Positions 1 through 8,206 of a stretch of DNA of 64,000 bases are shown here, one piece after another. Made by a program: the position numbers and the translations under genes. The stretch covers positions 61,534-125,533 of the forward strand of contig NZ_JAQTLH010000006.1 in NCBI RefSeq assembly GCF_028714975.1. The letters are read 5' to 3'. The notes under the pieces were generated by a model. That model searched no databases. It worked only from the letters and a program-made list of their open reading frames with translations, and had not been told where the DNA came from. The DNA is from Sulfurimonas sp. GTDB taxonomy: Bacteria > Campylobacterota > Campylobacteria > Campylobacterales > Sulfurimonadaceae. Within the stretch, counting starts at the first letter, position 1, and the number at the start of each line of letters is the position of its first letter.

Positions 1-1
1 A

Positions 2-1321
2 AAAGATATTTTGGATTTTCAAGCTCATCATGATGCTCTTACAGGACTTCCCAATAGGATTTTATTTAGCGACAGACTAGAACAAGCCATCCAAAAAGCA
101 AAACGCCAAAAAACAGAGTTCGCGCTTCTTTTTATTGATTTGGACAGATTTAAGCAGATTAACGATTCGTTAGGACATATGTTTGGAGATAAAGTTCTAA
201 AAGTTATATCAAAAAGATTGCAGGGAATCGTCCGCAAGGAAGATTCCTTGTCGCGTTTAGGGGGTGATGAGTTTATACTTCTTGTGGAAGATTTAAAAGA
301 AGAGATAGATGTTTCTGCACTTGCAAAAAAAATTATTTTAGTTCTAGCCGAGCCGATTATTATAGAGAACAATACGCTTTATATTACTACTAGTATCGGT
401 ATAAGTATTTTCCCAAAAGATGATACGGATGCGGATAATCTTTTAAAATATGCCGATGCTGCTATGTATAGGGCTAAAGAAGAGGGCAGAAATAATTATC
501 AATACTACTCGGCAGAGATGACGGAGCTTGCACTTAAAAGAGTCGTTATGGAAGCAAGCTTAAGAAAAGCATTGGAAGATGGAGAGTTTATCGTCTACTA
601 TCAGCCGCAAGTAAACGGCAAAACCGGTGAGATAATCGGTATGGAAGCGCTGGTTAGATGGAAGCATCCGAGTGAAGGACTGATTTATCCAAATAGTTTT
701 ATTCCATTGGCTCAAGAGACAGGACTGATTATAGCGATTGACCAGTCAGTAATGAAAATAGCTATGAAGCAGGTGGCCGAGTGGTATAGCAAAGGTCTCA
801 ATCCCGGAATATTAGCGTTAAATCTTGCTATGAAACAGTTAGGGCAAGAGAGCTTTTTAGAGACACTTGTGACAATAATGCAAGAGAGCGGATTTAAGCC
901 GGAGTGGCTGGAACTTGAGGTTACGGAGGGTGAGATTATGAAAAACCCCAAAAGCGCTATTGAAGTTCTAAAAAAGATTAGCGATATGGGCATTGAAATC
1001 GCAGTTGATGATTTTGGTACTGGATACTCATCTCTCTCATATCTAAAGCGGCTCCCGATTGATAAGCTAAAGATTGACAAGTCATTCGTAGACGGACTTC
1101 CTGACGACGAAGAGGATGTTAGTATCGCAAGAGCTATTATTGCTCTTGCACATAGTTTAAAATTGAGTGTTATTGCCGAGGGTGTTGAAAACAGAGAGCA
1201 AAAAGAGTTTTTGGTAAAGAACGGATGCAGTCACATCCAAGGTTATTACTACTCTAAACCGATACCATCAGACGAGATGGAAGAGATATTAAATAATAGA
1301 GATACGAAGTTTAATAATTAA
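2..1321 (+). CDS. GGDEF-EAL cyclic-di-GMP protein, 5' end cut by window
   Basis: Tandem diguanylate cyclase and phosphodiesterase domains that would make and/or degrade cyclic-di-GMP. The GGDEF domain begins at the window edge (AHHDALTGLPNR) and keeps an intact GGDEF active site. The EAL domain keeps EALVRW, the DDFGTGYSSL loop, AEGVE and the final QGYYYSKP, so both sites look catalytic. The tracked start at base 11 is a TTG inside an uninterrupted frame that continues to base 2. Proteins of this type usually carry N-terminal PAS or membrane sensor domains, so the real gene almost certainly starts outside the window. It is followed by a second cyclase gene about 80 bp downstream. Family is sure; the net activity cannot be predicted. 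Confidence 0.93.
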   Translation, partial: KDILDFQAHHDALTGLPNRILFSDRLEQAIQKAKRQKTEFALLFIDLDRFKQINDSLGHMFGDKVLKVISKRLQGIVRKEDSLSRLGGDEFILLVEDLKEEIDVSALAKKIILVLAEPIIIENNTLYITTSIGISIFPKDDTDADNLLKYADAAMYRAKEEGRNNYQYYSAEMTELALKRVVMEASLRKALEDGEFIVYYQPQVNGKTGEIIGMEALVRWKHPSEGLIYPNSFIPLAQETGLIIAIDQSVMKIAMKQVAEWYSKGLNPGILALNLAMKQLGQESFLETLVTIMQESGFKPEWLELEVTEGEIMKNPKSAIEVLKKISDMGIEIAVDDFGTGYSSLSYLKRLPIDKLKIDKSFVDGLPDDEEDVSIARAIIALAHSLKLSVIAEGVENREQKEFLVKNGCSHIQGYYYSKPIPSDEMEEILNNRDTKFNN

Positions 1322-1404
1322 AATATACAAAAAAAATAGAGTTAGTGCTATAATATTTTGTATCTATAATTTTTAATAATATTTATTAAAACAGGAGATC
1401 TAAA

Positions 1405-2685
1405 GTGAAGGTAATACAAAAATATTTTCCTGATATAGAAAAATGTGTTCAAGATTTTAATATTAATATTGAGAGTCTACAGTCTAATAACACTAATGAA
1501 CTTCTCTATAGCAGTGTGATAACGGAATATAAAAAACTGTTTTTAAATCTTTTACTCTCTACTTCCAAAGAGGATATTGAAAATAATACTACGGTATTAG
1601 TGCACTTTGCGATTGAACATGATATATCCTATCTATTTTTATACAGTGAATTTATCACCGTTGTTCGTAAACTGCTAGGCAGCCTCCTTGAAAAAAAAGA
1701 TTTTAAGCATATAGATGAGCTTAATCATTTTTTTGCAGAACATGAGCATCGTATTACCGAGTTATATCTGCAAAATTTTTTAAATCAGCTTAAGCTTAAA
1801 AGCGAACTTCGCCTCTCCCGCATTGGGTTGATGCCTGATAAAAAGTTTATGGTGCATTATGAAAACCATATCAAGTGGGTAATAAACCTTATAAATTATG
1901 TTCAAAAAAAAGAGTATGATAACGGATATCCTGAGTTAAACCCTACTAAATGCGAATTTGGTAAATGGATGGGCTGCGCTACAACTTCTTATGTGCTCTC
2001 TACTACCCATTTTAAAGTGATAGAAAAACTACATATAAATCTCCATGACTTGGCTGCAAATGTTATTAGCTATTGCAAACGAAATGAGTTTCGTCCTGCA
2101 ACTCTTATTCATCTTATGCAGCGGATTGACTACTATTCGCTTGAGATAGGAAGCGAGATAGCTTTTTTAAATGAAATTGAAGAGAGTGCTAAAGACCCTC
2201 TTACTCATCTGCTGACTAGACGGCTGTTTAACAAGATAATGTTAAACAAGCTTGATATTGCCAAAGCGACCGGCAGAGAATTTGCTTTGATGATGTGCGA
2301 TTTGGATCATTTTAAACTTGTCAACGACACTTACGGTCACAGTGTAGGAGATATAGTGCTTAAGCACTTCTCCAAAGTATTAGAAGATACTCTTAGAAAA
2401 TCGGATTATATCTTTCGTTTCGGCGGCGAGGAGTTTATGATTTTACTGCCTATGACGGATAGAGAAGAGACTCTTATGCTTGCTCAAAAAATATGTGATG
2501 TAACTGCTTCAAAAGAGGTAATTGTTGAGAATATATCCATCCGCTATACCGTAAGCATAGGAACGCTCTCTATTTTAGCCGATAGCAAAACGATTGTTGA
2601 TCAAGATACGGTTGACCGCTATATCGCTCAGGTCGATGAGAAACTTTATCTTGCCAAAGAGCGAGGTCGAAACCGTGTTGAATAG
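1405..2685 (+). CDS. Diguanylate cyclase with CZB zinc-sensing domain
   Basis: Predicted soluble diguanylate cyclase. Residues about 1-145 are helical and unassigned. Residues about 150-220 match the chemoreceptor zinc-binding (CZB) fold, with His in ENHIKW, the CEFGKWMG segment and later histidines. The C-terminal GGDEF domain has an intact GGEEF (FRFGGEEFMILLP). The CZB-GGDEF order is that of E. coli DgcZ, in which zinc inhibits the cyclase; zinc control here is inferred from that family. The start is GTG at 1405, with ggag 7 bases upstream. A related CZB domain closes the MCP at 36-38 kb. No membrane segment is evident, so it should act in the cytoplasm. Confidence 0.88.
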   Translation: MKVIQKYFPDIEKCVQDFNINIESLQSNNTNELLYSSVITEYKKLFLNLLLSTSKEDIENNTTVLVHFAIEHDISYLFLYSEFITVVRKLLGSLLEKKDFKHIDELNHFFAEHEHRITELYLQNFLNQLKLKSELRLSRIGLMPDKKFMVHYENHIKWVINLINYVQKKEYDNGYPELNPTKCEFGKWMGCATTSYVLSTTHFKVIEKLHINLHDLAANVISYCKRNEFRPATLIHLMQRIDYYSLEIGSEIAFLNEIEESAKDPLTHLLTRRLFNKIMLNKLDIAKATGREFALMMCDLDHFKLVNDTYGHSVGDIVLKHFSKVLEDTLRKSDYIFRFGGEEFMILLPMTDREETLMLAQKICDVTASKEVIVENISIRYTVSIGTLSILADSKTIVDQDTVDRYIAQVDEKLYLAKERGRNRVE

Positions 2686-2729
2686 TTGAATATATGCTTT
2701 GATATAACAAGATTGCAAACAAAAAAAAT

Positions 2730-2759
2730 TTGACTAATGTGTGCCACTTATGGCATAAT
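2730..2759 (+). promoter_or_regulatory. Promoter and palindromic operator of the HTH-fic pair
   Basis: A -35-like ttgact (2730-2735) and a -10-like cataat (2754-2759) are 18 bases apart. Between them and overlapping the -10 is the inverted repeat tgcca-ctta-tggca (2742-2755), extendable to tgtgcca/tggcata. This placement is typical of an operator bound by the first gene product of a toxin-antitoxin-like operon. Autoregulation by the HTH protein at 2777 is inferred. Confidence 0.6.
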
Positions 2760-2776
2760 TATCAAAAGGATTTGCT

Positions 2777-3157
2777 ATGATGAGATTAGAATTAATAGAT
2801 AAAATAGAACAAAGACGAAAACAGCTTAATATTACCATTGATAATCTTGCAAAACTCAGTAATCTTGGTTTAAGAACTGTTCATAGATTTTTTGCAGGTG
2901 AGGATGTTAAGCTAAGTACAATAGAACATATCACAAATCTTCTTGGTGTTGATTTTGCAGGTAATGAAATTATTCCTTTAAAGCAACTGCAAAAACAAAG
3001 AGCTAAACAAAAAGCCATCTTTATGGCATCTTTAGTTCAAAGCACCTCTGCTCTTGAGATGCAGGGTTTAGAAAAAGATAGTTTAGAAAAAATAATTTAT
3101 AAATTTGAAAAAGAGTTTCTAAGCGGTTCTTATACAAACAGATTGTGGGTTGCATAA
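2777..3157 (+). CDS. HTH regulator, mobile mystery protein A-like
   Basis: A 126-aa protein with an Xre/Cro-type helix-turn-helix over residues about 15-60 (LAKLSNLGLRTVHRFFAGED), followed by a helical tail ending in LWVA. The size, the tail and the Fic protein immediately downstream match the mobile mystery A/B pair, a two-gene module often found on mobile elements; this family match is from memory. Its stop shares one base with the next start (taatg), so the two are translationally coupled. The start ATG at 2777 follows aagga by 6 bases. It probably represses its own promoter through the palindrome just upstream and may act as the antitoxin-like partner of the Fic protein. Confidence 0.72.
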   Translation: MMRLELIDKIEQRRKQLNITIDNLAKLSNLGLRTVHRFFAGEDVKLSTIEHITNLLGVDFAGNEIIPLKQLQKQRAKQKAIFMASLVQSTSALEMQGLEKDSLEKIIYKFEKEFLSGSYTNRLWVA

Positions 3158-3759
3158 TGATTGATAGCACCAAACCAATTGATTATGCAACACTACTTAA
3201 TGATACTTCAGGATTAAAGCTTTCTCACTTAAAATCTTACACACTTAAAGAAATTTACATAAAAGAAGCAGAAAATATTGCAAATGCAACTTTAAAATAT
3301 CTCTCTGCACAACCTACAAAAAAAGATACACCTTTTACTTATGAATGGCTGCTTTTTCTTCACAAAGAAATGTTCGGTGATGTATGGGAGTGGGCAGGTA
3401 AACTAAGACATAACGAACTCTCAATCGGCATAAAGGCGTATTTAGTGCCAATGGAATTAAAAAAACTCTCTGATGATATAGAGTATTGGAATAAAAATAA
3501 AACATTTGATATATATGAAACTGCTGCAAGAATTCATCATAGAGCAGTGCAAATCCATCCTTTTTTAAACGGAAACGGTAGATGGTCCAGAATGCTGGCA
3601 AATATTTATCTCAGACAAAACGGTTCAATGCCTGTTAAATGGCAAGAAGATTTACTCGCAAAAGAAAATCCTAAAAGAAGTGACTATATTCTGGCATTAA
3701 AAAAGGCTGACAATGGAGATTATAAAGATTTTATACAAATGCATACAATTACATACTAA
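3157..3759 (+). CDS. Fic-domain protein, mobile mystery protein B-like
   Basis: A Fic/Doc-family enzyme; such proteins usually transfer AMP or another phosphate-containing group to protein hydroxyls. The Fic core reads HPFLNGNGRWSR around residue 135, so the catalytic His, the GNGR anion-binding loop and the final Arg are present. The usual Asp/Glu that helps bind Mg is Asn; from memory this also occurs in the mobile mystery B family, but it makes the reaction uncertain. The segment FGDVWEWAGKLR upstream is typical of the fold. I prefer ATG 3157, overlapping the previous stop by one base, to the tracked GTG at 3145. No inhibitory [S/T]xxxE[G/N] helix is obvious in the protein. Confidence 0.82.
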   Translation: MIDSTKPIDYATLLNDTSGLKLSHLKSYTLKEIYIKEAENIANATLKYLSAQPTKKDTPFTYEWLLFLHKEMFGDVWEWAGKLRHNELSIGIKAYLVPMELKKLSDDIEYWNKNKTFDIYETAARIHHRAVQIHPFLNGNGRWSRMLANIYLRQNGSMPVKWQEDLLAKENPKRSDYILALKKADNGDYKDFIQMHTITY

Positions 3760-3772
3760 TTAAGAAACACAA

Positions 3773-3856
3773 CTAAAAAACAGATGTTAGCTCCGGCTTG
3801 TACGCTAAAGCATAATTTTTCTCAAGCGCATCAATCCCAGAAGATATTAGACTATT
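3773..3856 (-). other. Open frame continuing past the ktrA stop codon
   Basis: Directly after the ktrA TAA, the same frame stays open for 27 codons and reads like protein (LISSGIDALEKNYALAY) before a TAG. There is no start codon or ribosome site of its own. It could be the decayed tail of another gene or chance. No function is assigned. Confidence 0.25.
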
Positions 3857-4504
3857 TTACACCTTCTTGCTAAGCGCTTCTATATTGTTGCTGTTGCCCA
3901 AAACAACCAGTATATCGCCCGCTTCAAGAATATCATCATTTTCAAACGATGTATGCCACTCTCCTTGATGTTTGTATGCGATTGGTTTTACTTCAAACTC
4001 ATCTTTAAATAGCGCAGAGAGTATTGAAGTTCCGACCCAGAATGACGGAACGGTCATTTTGGCAAGTTTCATTGTGATAGAGAGATCAATAGTCTCATAG
4101 TGAATATTTTTAACAATTTTTTTAACAAGTTTTTTTGCAGACTCCATCTCGGGGTAGATGACTTTTGCGGCACCAAGTTTTGAGAGAATTTGACCGTGAA
4201 CCTGCGTTATAGCTTTGGCAATAACCGTTTCTATTCCAAGTTCTTTTAGCGCCATAACCGTAAGTATGCTTGCTTCAAGATTTTCTCCAATGCTTACAAT
4301 CGCAACTTCCGCATCGGCAATTCCCGCTTCAAGAAGTGCTTTTGGATCTGAAGAGTCAAGAACAATTGCGTCTTGTACGAACTCGCTTATATCTTTTACT
4401 TTCTCTTCACTATGGTCTATAGCAATAACTGCTTCACCTTGCTGTGCCAATCCTTTGGCAACATGGTATCCAAATTTTCCTAGTCCAATAACAACATATG
4501 TCAT
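3857..4504 (-). CDS. ktrA: KtrA/TrkA-type potassium uptake regulatory subunit
   Basis: A cytoplasmic RCK-domain protein that gates a Ktr/Trk potassium channel in response to nucleotides. The N-terminal Rossmann fold shows VVIGLGKFG at residues 4-12 and an acidic residue ending strand 2 (VIAIDHSEE). A TrkA_C-type domain occupies about 135-215. At 215 aa it has one RCK unit, the KtrA size, rather than the doubled form of E. coli TrkA. It lies downstream of the channel gene and overlaps it by 4 bases (ATGA), so the two subunits are co-translated. Confidence in the role is high; KtrA versus single-domain TrkA is a naming choice. Confidence 0.88.
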   Translation of the reverse strand: MTYVVIGLGKFGYHVAKGLAQQGEAVIAIDHSEEKVKDISEFVQDAIVLDSSDPKALLEAGIADAEVAIVSIGENLEASILTVMALKELGIETVIAKAITQVHGQILSKLGAAKVIYPEMESAKKLVKKIVKNIHYETIDLSITMKLAKMTVPSFWVGTSILSALFKDEFEVKPIAYKHQGEWHTSFENDDILEAGDILVVLGNSNNIEALSKKV

Positions 4505-5799
4505 ATAATCACCTTTCCTTCTGCATATTTAATACGGGTTTGCACCGCTTTGCCCACTATGACGATAGTAAATGCAAAAACACCGATTCTACCCATCAAC
4601 ATAAGCAGAATAATGTTAACTTTTCCTAAATCACTAAAGAGCGCACTATAACTTAGTACACCGCCGTTTCCGGTAGATACGCCTACCGTACCGAATGCCG
4701 AACAGGTTTCAAAGAGAGTTCTGACAAAGTGAAGATTTTCGCTCTCATTTAATATAATTGTTGAAATCATTATATAAAATGAGGCAACAAAGATAATTGC
4801 ATACGCTTTGTTGATTTGATACGGAACTAGACTTCTGTTAAAAATATGCGGGTTGTTTTGACCGCGAAGAGTGTACCAAACCCCGATGATAGCTAGTGCC
4901 AGAACCGTGGTTTTAATACCTCCGGCAGTTCCGCCCGGACTACCGCCGGTAATCATAAAAACAGTTCCGAAAAAGAGATCGGAATCATTGAATGTAGAAA
5001 AATCGATACTGTTAAATCCTGCAGTTCTGTAATTTACCGACGCAAACCAAGCAGCCATGATTTTTTCCCAAACGTCCATATTGCCGAATGATTCCGGATT
5101 ATTCCATTCTAAAGAGAGAATAATTGCCATTCCGGCAATAATGAGGATACCGGATGACCATAGAACCAGTTTAGCATGAGTAGAGATGCGTGTTAGTGAT
5201 TTTTTACGGTAGTTGTAGAGTTCTAAAAGTACCATATATCCCAACCCACCGAGAATTATCAACAGCGGAATGGTAATGTTTATAACTAAATCATTTCGAA
5301 ATCCCATCATATTGTCGCTAAAAAGAGAAAATCCGGCATTGTTAAAAGCTGATACGGAGTGAAAAAAACCAAACCATACCGCATCGCCAAGCGGCATATC
5401 TACCCAAAAACGCAATGATAAGATAAGTGCGCCGCTAAGTTCAATAATGATAATACTGGCAAAAACGATTTTCAAAAAACGAAAAATTCCGCTCATCCCC
5501 GGATAGTTTAACGACTCTTTGAGGATAAGACGGTCGCGATATCCAAGCTTTTTACGACGCATAACAGCCAAAAAGGTAACCGCCGTCATATAGCCTAGAC
5601 CTCCGATTTGAATCAAAGAAAGGATTACGACATGTCCAAAACTTGTGAAGTCAACAGGAGTGTCTTTTACTATGAGTCCGGTTACGCATGCGGCAGAGGT
5701 AGCAGTAAAGAGGGCATCTATGATAGTTAGGTTACCATTATGGGCAAATGGAAGCATTAGCAAAAAAGCACCGACTCCGATGAGAATAACAAAACTCAT
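4501..5799 (-). CDS. ktrB: KtrB/TrkH-family potassium channel subunit
   Basis: An integral membrane K+ translocator with four pore-loop repeats, visible as TSAACVTGL, SAFNNAGFSL, NYRTAGFNS and SAFGTVGVSTG, each keeping the filter glycine. About eight to ten hydrophobic segments fit a 432-aa KtrB. The start is uncertain. ATG 5799 lacks a clear ribosome site, and the frame is open for 13 codons further upstream after a TAA, with aagga nearby but no standard start codon there. It pairs with the KtrA-type gene through an ATGA overlap. The upstream 5800-5877 gap separates it from cheB, which is transcribed the same way. Confidence 0.9.
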   Translation of the reverse strand: MSFVILIGVGAFLLMLPFAHNGNLTIIDALFTATSAACVTGLIVKDTPVDFTSFGHVVILSLIQIGGLGYMTAVTFLAVMRRKKLGYRDRLILKESLNYPGMSGIFRFLKIVFASIIIIELSGALILSLRFWVDMPLGDAVWFGFFHSVSAFNNAGFSLFSDNMMGFRNDLVINITIPLLIILGGLGYMVLLELYNYRKKSLTRISTHAKLVLWSSGILIIAGMAIILSLEWNNPESFGNMDVWEKIMAAWFASVNYRTAGFNSIDFSTFNDSDLFFGTVFMITGGSPGGTAGGIKTTVLALAIIGVWYTLRGQNNPHIFNRSLVPYQINKAYAIIFVASFYIMISTIILNESENLHFVRTLFETCSAFGTVGVSTGNGGVLSYSALFSDLGKVNIILLMLMGRIGVFAFTIVIVGKAVQTRIKYAEGKVII

Positions 5800-5877
5800 A
5801 AAAATAATTTTTACATCTTGCGTTTGCGTAGGAAATCCTTAAAAAAAGTAGATGAAATTATATCACAAATTTGCATA

Positions 5878-6906
5878 TTAAACTATTAGAGAAAGTATGC
5901 CCTCAGCTACTTTGCTAAGCGGTAGTTGTTTCTCGACGGCTCCGATGTCGTAAGCGACTTTGGGCATACCGTAAACTACACAGCTTGCTTCATCTTGTCC
6001 GATTGTATCGGCTCCCGCATTTCTCATGGCTAGTAGTCCTTTTGCCCCGTCACCGCCCATTCCCGTCAAAATTACGCCTATTGCGTTTGAGCCGGCAATT
6101 TTAGCAACTGAGTTAAACAAAACATCGGCAGAGGGTCTATGTCCCGAGACTTTTTCCCCGTTTCCTATCTCAACATAGTATCTAGCTCCCGAGCGTCTAA
6201 CAACCATATGATAATCCCCCGGAGCAATGAGAGCAACCCCCGGAATAATCGAGTCACCGTTTTTTGCCTCTCTAATCTCCATCGCACATAGCGTGTTTAA
6301 TCTTTGTGCAAACAAAGCGGTAAAGTTTGCGGGCATATGCTGAACTATAACCATTCCGGGTGCATTTCTCGGAAGAGCTATTAAAACATCTTTTAGTGCT
6401 TCCGTTCCGCCTGTCGATGCGCCGATAGCTACTATTTTATTTGTGGTTTGTGCTAGTGAAGTTTGATTTGCCATCTGCGGAGCGGAGAGTATTTTTTTAA
6501 ATACTTTTGCTTTTGAAGCAGCTTTGACCTTGGCGATAAGCTCATCACGCATCTCGTCTTTTCCGTCATATATGTGAGAGTGAGGCTTCGGCACAAAATC
6601 AACCGCTCCGGCTTCTAGGGCTTCAAGCGTTGTTTTGGCTCCGCTTTGCGTGAGTGAAGAGACCATAACGACGGGTAGGGGCATATAGTGCATAAGCTTT
6701 TTTAAAAATGTAATTCCGTCCATTCTAGGCATCTCTACATCAAGGCAGACAACATCGGGGCGAAGCTCTACTATCTTATCTCTTGCGACATAAGCATCCG
6801 ACGCTGTTCCTACAACTTCTATGGAAGGGTCCGAACTTAAGATATCGCTAAGTACTGCTCTGGCAGTTGCGCTGTCGTCTATGATTAATACTTTAATAAT
6901 GGGCAT
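5878..6906 (-). CDS. cheB: CheB, chemoreceptor protein-glutamate methylesterase
   Basis: Removes methyl groups from chemoreceptor glutamates, and often deamidates glutamines, during adaptation. The N-terminal receiver domain keeps the acidic pair in IIDDSA, the phospho-acceptor Asp in CLDVEMPRMDG and the conserved Lys in VPKP. The C-terminal esterase domain shows the Ser-His-Asp set in GASTGGTEAL, QHMPANFT and GMGGDGAKG. Length (342 aa) is standard. It is the last gene of the chemosensory operon and begins one base after the cheD stop. Phosphorylation by the CheA of this operon is inferred from the linkage. Confidence 0.96.
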   Translation of the reverse strand: MPIIKVLIIDDSATARAVLSDILSSDPSIEVVGTASDAYVARDKIVELRPDVVCLDVEMPRMDGITFLKKLMHYMPLPVVMVSSLTQSGAKTTLEALEAGAVDFVPKPHSHIYDGKDEMRDELIAKVKAASKAKVFKKILSAPQMANQTSLAQTTNKIVAIGASTGGTEALKDVLIALPRNAPGMVIVQHMPANFTALFAQRLNTLCAMEIREAKNGDSIIPGVALIAPGDYHMVVRRSGARYYVEIGNGEKVSGHRPSADVLFNSVAKIAGSNAIGVILTGMGGDGAKGLLAMRNAGADTIGQDEASCVVYGMPKVAYDIGAVEKQLPLSKVAEGILSLIV

Positions 6907-7386
6907 TTACATATCTCCAAAGTTTGATTTAGCGGTATATTTCAACAACACTTTGCCTTGTTCTAAGTTTAACTGAATCTTTCTGCCGCTGTTACCGCCG
7001 ACATCTTCGGCAACTATTTTTATCTTGTAATCATTTAAAATCTCTCGTGCTACTAAAATATTTTTCTCCCCAACCATCATAGTTTGGCAAGATGAGAAGT
7101 TTATAGAGGCACCGCCGAATATTTTTGCTTCCATCGTATTGCTTTTTGCACCTTTGTCAATCATACTTTCTATCAGTTTTGGAATTGAGATATTGCCGAA
7201 TTTTAAAGATTGTAAGCCATTGCCGTTCCAAAACGGGAGCAGATAGTGATTCATACCGCCTACACAGACTCTTTTGTCGTACAGACAAACTGCTACACAC
7301 GAGCCTAAAACGGTAGATATCAATATCGGCTCGGTATCGACATGGATTTGACCGACATGTATAAAGTTAGAACCTGTTTTTATCAT
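6907..7386 (-). CDS. cheD: CheD, chemoreceptor glutamine deamidase
   Basis: Deamidates selected glutamines on MCPs and in some species interacts with CheC. The catalytic Cys-His pair is visible in LGSCVAVCLYD and GGMNHYLLP, and the FGGASINF segment follows. The 159-aa length fits the family. No CheC homologue is seen in this operon, so CheD probably acts with CheB and CheR alone here. Its start shares one base with the stop of the HisKA-like gene (taatg), and it abuts cheB, which indicates tight co-expression. Confidence 0.94.
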   Translation of the reverse strand: MIKTGSNFIHVGQIHVDTEPILISTVLGSCVAVCLYDKRVCVGGMNHYLLPFWNGNGLQSLKFGNISIPKLIESMIDKGAKSNTMEAKIFGGASINFSSCQTMMVGEKNILVAREILNDYKIKIVAEDVGGNSGRKIQLNLEQGKVLLKYTAKSNFGDM

Positions 7387-8204
7387 TAGAGTTCTATAGC
7401 ATCATCAAACGAGTCAAATAAAAATTCGTTAGAACCGCATGCCTGAAAATCCTGCATTGCTTCATCTAGCGGTAATTTAACTTTAAAGGTTACAAAGTTG
7501 TTATCTATGTCGTACTCTACGCTTCCGCCTAAACTCTCGCAGAGTTCGCGAACAATGCTAAGACCTATACCAAGACCGTGGCGGCTATCGATTTTTTCAC
7601 TAAAACGGGTAAATATTTTGGGTATCTCTTTAAGCTTAGGTTCACTGCTCTCATTTTTTATAAGCAGTGTAAGTATGGACTTCTCTGTACTTAAGATGAT
7701 ATCGACAACCCCGTTTTGCGGGCAATGCATACAAGCGTTTGAGATTAGATTTTTTGTGATAATATAAATCTTTTTCGGGTCTGTTACAATTTTCTTTTCA
7801 ACTAAATTTTCTACATTTATCTCAATATTTTTATCTTTAATTATATATTTTAGACTCTCTAAGGCTTCATCAATAATCTTTTTAATCTCAAGGAGCGCAT
7901 GGGTGTTGTTCATATTTCCGCTCTCTATTTCGGCAACCGTTATAAGATTTTGGATTTTAAAATCAAGGTCTGATGCTTCTTGGCAAATAGTTGAGAAAAT
8001 TTTCTCGTTGCCGTTTTGAATTTTTAAGTGAGGCAGCATTCCTAAAATAGCCGTCATCGGGTCGTTTAATTTATTGGCTATAAGAGATAAAAAAAGTGTT
8101 TTTGCTTTATCGCTATCTATGAGTTTTTTATTTAGCTCTAAAATTTTTTTACTTAAAAACTCTACCTCGTTTTCAAGAATTTCTATTTTGGATAAATTTT
8201 GCAC
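7386..8204 (-). CDS. HisKA-like protein lacking the phospho-acceptor histidine
   Basis: A 272-aa soluble protein built like the catalytic half of a histidine kinase. It has an N-terminal coiled coil, a HisKA-type helix pair at about 40-105, and an HATPase domain with an N-box (NLISNACMHC) and a G2-like box (GLGIGLSIVREL). The H-box reads ANKLNDPMTAILG where kinases have SHELRTPL, so the phospho-acceptor His is Asn and the usual Arg-Thr is Asn-Asp. It may bind ATP but should not autophosphorylate at this site. It could be a phosphatase, a scaffold, or a kinase acting on another protein's His. It sits between the PAS/MCP-like gene (2-base gap) and cheD. Confidence 0.72.
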   Translation of the reverse strand: MQNLSKIEILENEVEFLSKKILELNKKLIDSDKAKTLFLSLIANKLNDPMTAILGMLPHLKIQNGNEKIFSTICQEASDLDFKIQNLITVAEIESGNMNNTHALLEIKKIIDEALESLKYIIKDKNIEINVENLVEKKIVTDPKKIYIITKNLISNACMHCPQNGVVDIILSTEKSILTLLIKNESSEPKLKEIPKIFTRFSEKIDSRHGLGIGLSIVRELCESLGGSVEYDIDNNFVTFKVKLPLDEAMQDFQACGSNEFLFDSFDDAIEL

Positions 8205-8206
8205 TA

